Source: Calliopsis andreniformis
Lineage: Eukaryota; Arthropoda; Insecta; Hymenoptera; Andrenidae
Assembly (NCBI RefSeq): GCF_051401765.1
Contig: NW_027480495.1
Span: 1,240,001 to 1,304,000 of the forward strand
Direction of reading: 5' to 3'
Length of the DNA: 64,000 nt
A model generated the notes under the pieces. That model did no database searches. It saw only the letters and a program-made list of their open reading frames with translations, and had not been told where the DNA came from. A program made the position numbers and the translations under genes. Of this stretch, positions 55,021-64,000 are shown one piece after another (position 1 is the stretch's first letter; the number at the start of each line of letters is the position of its first letter).

Positions 55021-58000
55021 AGGCATCAATACTCAATCTTCAATACTCAATCCTCAATCCTCAATCCTCAATCCTCAATCATCAACCATCAACCCTCATT
55101 CCTCAAACCTCAATCCTCAACCCTCAGTCCTCGTCCTCAATTCTCAATTCTCAGTCCTCAATCCTCAATCCTCAATCTTCAATCCTCAATAATCAATCTC
55201 CGATCCTAGGTCCTCAATTCCCAACCTTCAATCGTTAATACTCAATCTTCAATCCTCAATCCCCAGTCATCAATCTTCAATCCTCAATGCTTAATCCTCA
55301 ATCCTCAATCCTCAGTCCTCAATCCCCAATCCTTAATCCTCAAACCTCAAACCTCAATCCTCAACCGTCAGTCCTCGTCCTCAATCCTCAAACCTCAATC
55401 ATCAATCCTCAATATTCAATCATCAATACTCAATCTTCTATCCTCAATCCTCAAACCTCAATCCTCAATTCTCATTCTTCAATCCTAAATACCCAGTCCT
55501 CAATTTCCAATCCTCAATCCTCAATCCTCAATTCTCAATCCTCAATCCTTAATCCTCAGACCTCAAACATCAATATTCAACCCTCAGTCCTCGTCCTCAA
55601 TCCACAACCCTCAATCCTCAGTCCTCAATATTCAATCATCAATATTCAATCCTCAATCCTCAATCCTCAATCCTCAATCCTCAATCCTCAATCCTCAATT
55701 TTCAACCCTGAATCCTCAATCCTCAATACTCAATCCTCTATCTTCAATCCTCAATACTCAATCTTCAATCCTCAATCCTTAATACTCAGACCTCAAACAT
55801 CAATATTCAACCCTCAGCCCTCGTCCTCAATCCACAACCCTCAATCCTCAGTCCTCAATATTCAATCATCAATATTCAATCTTCAATCCTCAATCCTCAA
55901 TCCTCAATCCTCGATCCTCAATCCTCAATCTTCAACCCTGAATCCACAATCCTCAATACTCAATCCTCAATCTTCAATCCTCAATACTCAACCTTCAATC
56001 CTCAATCCTCAATCCTCAATCCTCAATCCTCAATCTTCAATCCTCAACACTAATCTTCAATCCTCAATCCCCAATCCTCAATCCTCAATCCTCATTCTTC
56101 AACCCTCAATACCCAATCCTAAATCTTCAATCCTCAATCCTCAATCCTCAATCCTAATACCTCAATCCTCATTCTTCAATCCTCAATACCCAATCCTCAA
56201 TTTCAATCCTCAATCCTCAATCCTCATTTCTCAATCCTCAATCCTCAACTCTCAGCCCTCATCCTCCATCCTCAAACCTCAATCCACAATCCTCGATCTT
56301 CAATCCTCAATTCTCAATCTTCAATCCTCGATCCTCAATCATCAATCCTCAATCCTCAATCCTCAGGCATCGATACTCAACCTTCAATGCTCAATCCTCA
56401 ATCCTCAATCCTCAATCCTCATTCCCAAACCCTCAGTCCTCATTCCTCAAACCTCAATCCTCAACCCTCAGTCCTCATACTCAATTCTCAATACTCAATC
56501 CTCAATCCTCAATCCTCAATCATCAATCCTCAATAGTCAATCTCCAATCCTCAATCCTCAATCCTCGATCCTCAATCCTCAGGCATCAATAGTCAATCTT
56601 CAATACTCAATCCTCAATCCTCAATCCTCAATCCTCAATCCTCAAACCTCAATCCTCAATCCTCAATATTCAATCATCAATACTCAATCTTCGATCCTCA
56701 ATCCTCAATCCTCAATCCTCAATCCTCAATCCTCAATCCTCAATCCTCAATCCTCAATCCTCAATCCTCAATCCACAATCCTCAGCCTTCAATACTCAAT
56801 AATCAATTTCCAATCCTAGATCCTCTATCCTCAATCCACAATCCTCAATCCTCAATCCTCATTCTTCAATCCTCAATATTCAATCATCAATACTCAATCT
56901 TCAATCCTCAATCCTCAATCCTCAATCCTCAATCCTCAATCCTCAATCCTCAATATTCAATCATCAATACGCAATCTTCAACCCTCAATCTTCAATCCTC
57001 AATAGTCAATCTTCAATCCTCAATCCTCAATCCTCAATCCTCAATCCTCAATCCTCAATCCTCAGGTATCAATACTCAATCTACAATATTCAATCCTCAA
57101 TCCTTAATCCTCAATCCACAATCCTCAGCCTTCAATACTCAATACTCAATCTTCAATCCTCAATCCTCAATCCTCAATCCTCAATCCTCAATCCTCAATC
57201 CGCAATATTGAATCCTCAATACTCAATCTTCAATCATCAATCCTCAATCCTCAATTCTCAGTCGTCAATCCTCAGTCATCAATCCTCAATCTTCAATACT
57301 CAATCGTCAATCCTTAGTCCTCAATCCTCAACCCTCAATCCTCGATCCTCAAATCTCAATCCTCAACCCCCAGTCTTCATCCTGAATCCTCAAACCTCAA
57401 TCCTCAATCCTCAATATTCAATCATCAATACTAAATCTTCAATCCTCAATCCTCAAACCTCAATCCACAATCCTCATTCTTCAATCCTAAATACCCAATA
57501 CTTAATCTTCAATCCTCAATCCTCAATCCTCAATTCTCAATCCTCAATCCTTAATCCTCAGACGTCAAACATCAATATTCAACCCTCAGTCCTCGTCCTC
57601 AATCCACAACCCTCAATCCTCAGTCCTCAATATTCAATCATCAATATTCAATCTTCAATCCTTAATCCTCAATCCTCATTCCTCAATCCTCAATCCTCAA
57701 TCTTCAACCCTGAATCCTCAATCCTCAATACTCAATCCTCAACCTTCAATCCTCAATACTCAATCTTCAATCCTCAATCCTCAATCGTCAATCCTCAATC
57801 CTCAATCTTCAATCCTCAACACTCAATCTTCAATCCTCAATCCTCAATCCTCAGTCCTCAATCCTCATTCTTCAATCCTCAATACCCAATCCTCAATCTT
57901 CAATCCTCAATCCTCAATCCTCAATCCTAATTCCTCAATCCTCATTCTTCAATCCTCAATACCCAATCCTCAATTTCAATCCTCAAGCCTCAATCTTCAT

Positions 58001-59150
58001 TTCTCAATCCTCAATCCTCAACCCTCAGCCCTCATCCTCCATCCTCAGTACTCAATCCTCTATCCTCAATCTTCAATCCTCAATACTCAATCTTCAATCC
58101 TCATTCCTCAATCCTCAATCCTCAATCATCAATCTTCAATCCTCAATACTCAATCTGCAATCCTCAATCCTCAAACCTCAATTCTCAATCCTCATTCCTC
58201 ATTCCTCAATACCCAATCCTCAATCCTCAATCCTCAATCCTCAATCCTCAATATACAATCATCAATACTCAATCTTCAATCATCAATACTCAATCTTCAA
58301 TCCTCAATCCTCAAACCTCAACCCTCAATCCTCATTACTCAATCCTCAATACCCAATCCTCAATCCTCAATCCTCAATCCTCAATCCTCAATATTCAATC
58401 ATCAATACTCAATCTTCAATCCTCAATTTTCAATCCTCAATACTCAACCTTCAATCCTCAATCCTCAATCCTCAATCCTCAATCCCCAATCCTCAGGCAT
58501 CAATACTCAATCTACAATATTCAATCCACAATCCTTAATCCTCAATCCACAATCCTCAACCTTCAATACTCAATACTCAATCTTCAATCCTCAATCCTCA
58601 ATCCTCAATCCTCAATACTCAATCCTCAATCCTCAATATTCAATCCTCAATACTCAATCTTCAATCATCAATCCTCAATCCTCAATTCTCAATCCTCAAT
58701 CCTCAATCTTCAACCCTGAATCCACAATCCTCAATACTCAATCCTCAATCTTCAATCCTCAATACTCAATCTTCAACCCTCAATCCTCAATCCTCAATCC
58801 TCAATCCTCAATCCTCAATCTTCAATCCTCAACACTCAATCTTCAATCCTCAATCCTGAATCCTCAATCCTCAATCCTCATTCTTCAACCCTCAATACCC
58901 AATCCTCAATCTTCAATCCTCAATCCTCAATCCTCAATCCTAATTCCCCAATCCTCATTCTTCAATCCTCAATACCCAATCCTCAATTTCAATCCTCAAT
59001 CCTCAATCCTCATTTCTCAATCCTCAATCCTCAATCCTCAGCCCTCATCCTTCATCCTCAATCCTCAATCCTCAATCCTCAATCTTCAATCCTCAATTCT
59101 CAATCTTCAATCCTCGATCCTCAATCATCAATCCTCTATCCTCAATCCTC
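55021..59150. repeat. 4,130-bp tandem duplication, copy 2
   Basis: Apparently identical second copy. It starts with an alpha fragment (CCTAGG at 55205) and is beta for the rest. The junction lies in the shared string AGGCATCAATACTC followed by AATCTTCAAT, which also follows copy 2 at 59151. The block is also about 5 kb collinear with 44153-48247 at offset 10,868 (6,738 + 4,130), making three copies of this sequence. Confidence 0.9.
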
Positions 59151-60165
59151 AGGCATCAATACTCAATCTTCAATGCTCAATCCTCAATCCTCAATCCTCA
59201 ATCCTCATTCCCCAACCCTCAATCCTCATTCCTCAAACCTCAATCCTCAACACTCAGTCCTCAATACTCAATCTTCAATCCTCAATCCTCAATCCTCAAT
59301 CCTCAATATTCAATCATCAATACTCAATCTTCAATTCTCAATCCTCAATCCTCAATTCTCAATCCTCAATCCTCAATCCTCAATCCTCAATCCTCAATCC
59401 TCAATCCTCAATCCACAATCCTCAACCTTCTATACTCAATAATCAATCTCCAATCCTAGATCCTCAATCCTCAATCCTCAATCCTCAATCCTCAATCCTC
59501 AATCCTCAGCCTTCAATACTCAATAATCAATTTCCAATCCTAGATCCTCTATCCTCAATCCTCAATCCTCAATCCTCAATCCTCATTCTTCAATCCTCAA
59601 TATTCAATCATCAATACTCAATCTTCAATCCTCAATCCTCAATCCTCAATCCTCAATCCTGAATCCTCAATCCTCAATATTCAATCATCAATACGCAATC
59701 TTCAACCCTCAATCTTCAATCCTCAATAGTCAATCTTCAATCCTCAATCCTCAATCCTCAATCCTCAATCCTCAGTCATCATTCCTCAATCTTCAATACT
59801 CAATCGTCAATCCTTAGTCCTCAATCCTCAATCCTCAATCCTGGTTCCTCAAACCTCAATCCTCAACCCTCAGACTTCATCCTCAATCCTCAAACCTCAT
59901 TCCTCAATCATCAATATTCAATCATCAATACTCAATCTTCAATCCTCAATCCTAAAACCTCAATCCTCAATCCTCATTCTTCAATCCTAAATACCCAATC
60001 CTCAATCTTCAATCCGCAATCCTCAATACTCAATTCTCAATCCTCAATCCTTAATCCTCAGACCTCAAACGTGAATATTCAACCCTCAGTCCTCGTCCTC
60101 AATCCACAACCCTCAATCCTCAGTCCTCAATATTCAATCATCAATATTCAATCTTCATTCCTCAA
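59151..60165. repeat. Beta mosaic with 635-bp-spaced partial duplication
   Basis: After the 4,130-bp block the sequence becomes a mosaic: CATTCCCCAACC near 59209, CCTAGATCC near 59456, TTTCCAATCCTAG near 59530. CCTGGTTCC at 59840 with its neighbours recurs at 60475, 635 bases on. About 59770-60110 therefore duplicates about 60405-60745. No gene seen. Confidence 0.68.
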
Positions 60166-61798
60166 TCCTCAATCCTCAATCCTCAATCCTCAATCCTCAG
60201 GTATCAATACTCAATCTACAATATTCAATCCTCAATCCTTAATCCTCAATCCACAATCCTCAACCTTCAATACTCAATACTCAATCTTCAATCCTCAATC
60301 CTCAATCCTCAATCCTCAATCCTCAATCCTCAATCCTCAATATTCAATCCTCAATACTCAACCTTCAATCATCAATCCTCAATCCTCAATTCTCAGTCGT
60401 CAATCCTCAGTCATCATTCCTCAATCTTCAATACTCAATCGTCAATCCTTAGTCCTCAATCCTCAATCCTCAATCCTGGTTCCTCAAACCTCAATCCTCA
60501 ACCCTCAGACTTCATCCTCAATCCTCAAACCTCATTCCTCAATGCTCAATACTCAATCATCAATACTCAATCTTCAATCCTCAATCCTAAAACCTCAATC
60601 CTCAATCCTCATTCTTCAATCCTAAATACCCAATCCTCAGTCTTCAATCCTCAATCCTCAATACTCAATTCTCAATCCTCAATCCTTAATCCTCAGACCT
60701 CAAACGTCAATATTCAACCCTCAGTCCTCGACCTCAATCCACAACCCTCAATCCTCAGTCCTCAATATTCAATCATCAATATTCAATCTTCAATCCTCAA
60801 TCCTCAATCCTCAATCCTCAATCCTCAATCCTCAATCATCAACCCTGAATCCTCAATCCTCAATACTCAATCCTCTACCTTCAATCCTCAATACTCAATC
60901 TTCAATCCTCAATCCTCAATCCTCAATCCTCAACATTCAATCATCAATACTCAATCTTCAATCCTCAATCCTCAATCCTCAATCCTCAATTCTCAATCCT
61001 CAATCCTCAATCCTCAATCCTCAATCCTCAATCCTCAATCCACAATCCTCAACCTTCTATACTCAATAATCAATCTCCAATCCTAGATCCTCAATCCTCA
61101 ATCCTCAATCCTCAATCCTCAATCCTCAATCCTCAATATTCAATCATCAATACTCAATCTTCAAACCTCAATCTTCAATCCTCAATACTCAATCTTCAAT
61201 CCTCAATCCTCAATCCTCAATCCTCAATCCTCAATCCTCAGGCATCAATACTCAATCTACAATATTCAATCCTCAATCCTTAATCCTCAATCCACAATCC
61301 TCAGCCTTCAATACGCAATACTCAATCTTCAATCCTCAATCCTCAATCCTCAATCCTCAATCCTCAATCCTCAATCCGCAATATTCAATCCTCAATACTC
61401 AATCTTCAATCATCAATCCTCAATCCTCAATTCTCAGTCGTCAATCCTCGGTCATCAATCCTCAATCTTCAATACTCAATCGTCAATCCTTAGTCCTCAA
61501 TCCTCAAACCTCAATCCCCGTTCCTCAAACCTCAATCCTCAACCCCCAGTCTTCATCCTGAATCCTCAAACCTCAATCCTCAATCCTCAATATTCAATCA
61601 TCAATACTAAATCTTCAATCCTCAATCCTCAAACCTCAATCCTCAATCCTCATTCTTCAATCCTAAATACCCAATACTTAATCTTCAATCCTCAATCCTC
61701 AATCCTCAATTCTCAATCCTCAATCCTTAATCCTCAGACGTCAAACATCAATATTCAACCCTCAGTCCTCGTCCTCAATCCACAACCCTCAATCCTCA
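60166..61798. repeat. 1.63-kb block, copy 2 (matches 30480-32119)
   Basis: Collinear with 30480-32119 (offset 29,686, then 29,679). It keeps CCTGGTTCC at 60475, CTCGACCTC near 60727, CAATACGCAATAC near 61309 and TCCTCGGTCATC near 61446. It ends where this copy reads CTCAGTCC and the other reads CTCAATCTTC. Confidence 0.83.
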
Positions 61799-62900
61799 GT
61801 CCTCAATATTCAATCATCAATATTCAATCATCAATACTCAATCTTCAATCCTCAATCCTAAAACCTCAATCCTCAATCCTCATTCTTCAATCCTAAATAC
61901 CCAATCCTCAATCTTCAATCCGCAATCCTCAATACTCAATTCTCAATCCTCAATCCTTAATCCTCAGACATCAAACGTGAATATTCAACCCTCAGTCCTC
62001 GTCCTCAATCCACAACCCTCAATCCTCAGTCCTCAATATTCAATCATCAATATTCAATCTTCAATCCTCAATCCTCAATCCTCAATCCTCAATCCTCAAT
62101 CCTCAATCTTCAACCCTGAATCCTCAATCCTCAATACTCAATCCTCAATCTTCAATCCTCAATACTCAATCTTCAATCCTCAATCCTCAATCCTCAATCC
62201 TCAATATTCAATCATCAATGCTCAATCTTCAATCCTCAATCCTCAATCCTCAATTCTCAATCCTCAATCCTCAATGCTCAATCCTCAATCCTCAATCCTC
62301 AATCCACAATCCTCAACCTTCTATACTCAATAATCAATCTCCAATCCTAGATACTCAATCCTCAATCCTCAATCCTCAATCCTCAATCCTCAATCCTCAA
62401 TATTCAATCATCAATACTCAATCTTCAAACCTCAATCTTCAATCCTCAATACTCAATCTTCAATCCTCAATCCTCAATCCTCAATCCTCAATCCTCAGTC
62501 CTCAGGCATCAATACTCAATCTACAATATTCAATCCTCAATCCTTAATCCTCAATCCACAATCCTCAGCCTTCAATACTCAATACTCAATCTTCAATCCT
62601 CAATCCTCAATCCTCAATCCTCAATCCTCAATCCTCAATCCGCAATATTCAATACTCAATACTCAATCTTCAAACATCAATCCTCAATCCTCAATTCTCA
62701 GTCGTCAATCCTCAGTCATCAATCCTCAATCTTCAATACTCAATCGTCAATCATTAGTCCTCAATCCTCAAACCTCAATCCTCGTTCCTCAAACCTCAAT
62801 CCTCAACCCCCAGTCTTCATCCTGAATCCTCAAACCTCAATCCTCAATCCTCAATCTTCAATCCTCAATCCTCAATCCTCAATTCTCTATCCTCAATCCT
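61799..62900. repeat. Beta mosaic segment
   Basis: Opens with a repeat of the 59.93-60.1-kb piece (CCTAAAACCTC near 61857, AAACGTGAATATTC near 61973, compared with 60067), then returns to ordinary beta sequence (marker near 62698). CGTGAATATTC is a rare G-containing variant shared by just these two places. No gene seen. Confidence 0.67.
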
Positions 62901-64000
62901 TAATCCTCAGACCCCAAACATTAATATTCAACACTCAGTACTCGTCCTCAATCCACAACCCTCAATCCTCAGTCCTCAATATTCAATCATCAATATTCAA
63001 TCTTCAATCCTCAATCCTCAATCCTCAATACCCAATCCTCAATTTCAATCCTCAATCCTCAATCCTCATTTCTCAATCCTCAATCCTCAACCCTCAGCCC
63101 TCATCCTCCATCCTCAATCCTCAATCCTCAATCCTCAATCTTCAATCCTCAATTCTCAACCTTCAATCCTCGATCCTCAGCCATCAATCCTCAATCCTCA
63201 ATCCTCAGGCATCAATACTCAATCTTCAATGCTCAATCCTCAATCCTCAATCCTCAATCCTCATTACCCAACACTCAATCCTCATTCCTCAAACCTCAAT
63301 CCTCAACCTTCAGTCGTCATACTCAATTCTCAATTCTCAATCCTCAATCCTCAATCCTCAATCTTCAATCCTCAATAATCAATCTCCAATCCTCAATCCT
63401 CAATCCTCGATACTCAATCCTCAGGCATCAATCCTCAATCCTCAATCCTCAATCCTCAGGCATCAATACTCAATCTACAATATTCAATCCACAATCCTTA
63501 ATCCTCAATCCACAATCCTCAACCTTCAATACTCAATACTCAATCTTCAATCCTCAATCCTCAATCCTCAATACTCAATCCTCAATCCTCAATCCTCAAT
63601 CCTCAATATTCAATCCTCAATACTCAATCTTCAATCATCAATCCTCAATCCTCAATTCTCAGTCGTCAATCCTCAGTCATCAATCCTCAATCTTCAATAC
63701 TCAATCGTCAATCCTTAGTCCTCAATCCTCAATCCTCAATCCTCGTTCCTCAAACCTCAATCCTCAACCCTCAGTCTTCATCCTCAATCCTCAAACCTCA
63801 ATCCTCAACCCTCAATATTCAATCATCAATACTCAATCTTCAATCCTCAATCCTCAAACCTCAATCCTCAATCCTCATTCTTCAATCCTAAATACCCAAT
63901 CCTCAATCTTCAATCCGCAATCCTCAATCCTCAATCCTCAATCCTCAATCCTCACTCTTCAACCCTGAATCCACAATCCTCAATACGCAATCCTCAATCT
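62901..64000. repeat. Beta block matching 28.9-29.5 and 23.3-23.6 kb, cut by the window end
   Basis: CATTACCCAACAC near 63262 and its surroundings match 29088 at offset 34,174. The last 300 bases (CTAAATACCCAATCC, then TTCAATCCGCAATCC near 63911) match 23.52 and 28.52 kb more closely. The array runs off the window still in perfect heptamer register. Confidence 0.7.

Larger units (their letters stand above)
1..64000. repeat. Heptanucleotide satellite array (AATCCTC)n with higher-order structure
   Basis: Every stretch of the window is built from the 7-base unit AATCCTC on the + strand (GAGGATT on the - strand). Common variants are TCAATCT, TCAATAC, TCAAACC, TCAACCC, TCAGTCC, TCATTCC, TCAATTC, TCGATCC, TTAATCC and TCAATGC. 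The canonical unit contains no G, so the + strand is almost G-free and strand asymmetry is extreme. Variants recur in fixed order and define modules and large duplications. Both edges lie inside the array. No unique sequence, gene, RNA gene or transposon was seen. The size implies a eukaryotic satellite. No host can be named from this alone. Confidence 0.97.

Noticed and set aside
50891..56819. Conservation of the 510-codon frame in three copies as evidence of a gene family
   Set aside because: The copies are explained by the 6,738-bp and 4,130-bp duplications, which preserve non-open sequence equally well.
1..64000. CRISPR array
   Set aside because: Repeats are 7 bases and contiguous, with no unique spacers and no cas genes.
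1..64000. Functional telomere tract
   Set aside because: The unit differs from known telomere heptamers at two positions, has many variants in higher-order modules, and reaches neither a chromosome end nor a pure repeat zone in this window.
1..64000. Q/N-rich prion-like, antifreeze or coiled-coil repeat protein
   Set aside because: The heptapeptide period equals the coiled-coil heptad only by arithmetic. The proline in each repeat and the frame-independence argue against a selected structural protein.
1..64000. TATA-like or promoter elements in AATATTCAATCATAAATATTC variants
   Set aside because: AT-rich variants are part of ordinary modules, repeat many times and precede no gene.

Overview
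The whole window is one uninterrupted simple-sequence satellite. On the + strand a 7-base unit, AATCCTC (equivalently TCAATCC), repeats with point variants from base 1 to base 64000. Nothing unique flanks it at either edge, so the true array is longer than 64 kb. I see no convincing gene, RNA gene, transposon or CRISPR array. A megasatellite of this size and order points to a eukaryotic chromosome (pericentromeric, subtelomeric or other heterochromatin) in a long-read assembly. The sequence alone does not let me name the organism.

The variant heptamers are not random. They recur in fixed order and form a hierarchy: (1) the 7-bp unit; (2) fixed strings of 3-5 variant heptamers; (3) modules of about 0.35-1.8 kb; (4) large tandem duplications of about 2.46, 4.1, 4.4-5.0 and 6.7-7.0 kb; (5) a possible super-period near 30 kb. 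I use two working labels. Family alpha carries CGATCCTAGGTCC and GTCAGTCCTCATTCTCC. Family beta carries CTCAGTCGTCAATCCTC and CAATCGTCAATCCTTAG. A third recurrent block (gamma) carries CTCAACACTCAACC followed by AAAGCTC.

Layout: beta/gamma at 1-9.1 kb, with a 2.4-kb block present twice; alpha at 9.1-21 kb, containing a 2.45-kb tandem duplication and then a 1.6-1.8-kb ladder; a mixed alpha/beta tandem duplication at 20.1-29.5 kb; beta/gamma at 29.5-40.3 kb; alpha at 40.3-41.3 kb; a nested amplification at 41.3-59.15 kb (a 7-kb tandem duplication followed by a 4,130-bp tandem duplication that looks identical wherever compared); beta mosaic at 59.15-64 kb.

Long forward open frames (up to 510 codons) exist, but they follow from the repeat arithmetic. 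The canonical unit has no stop in any + frame, and all three frames read the same heptapeptide NPQSSIL. The - strand reads a TGA every seven codons in every frame. I therefore annotate no CDS. The observations most worth a second look are the frame-independent peptide property, a 32-bp CpG-containing island present three times, a perfect 24-base hairpin at a deletion junction (49891-49914), the exact 4,130-bp duplication, and the strong G-depletion of the + strand, which makes the - strand telomere-like and G-rich. Module boundaries come from reading by eye and are approximate unless a junction is stated.
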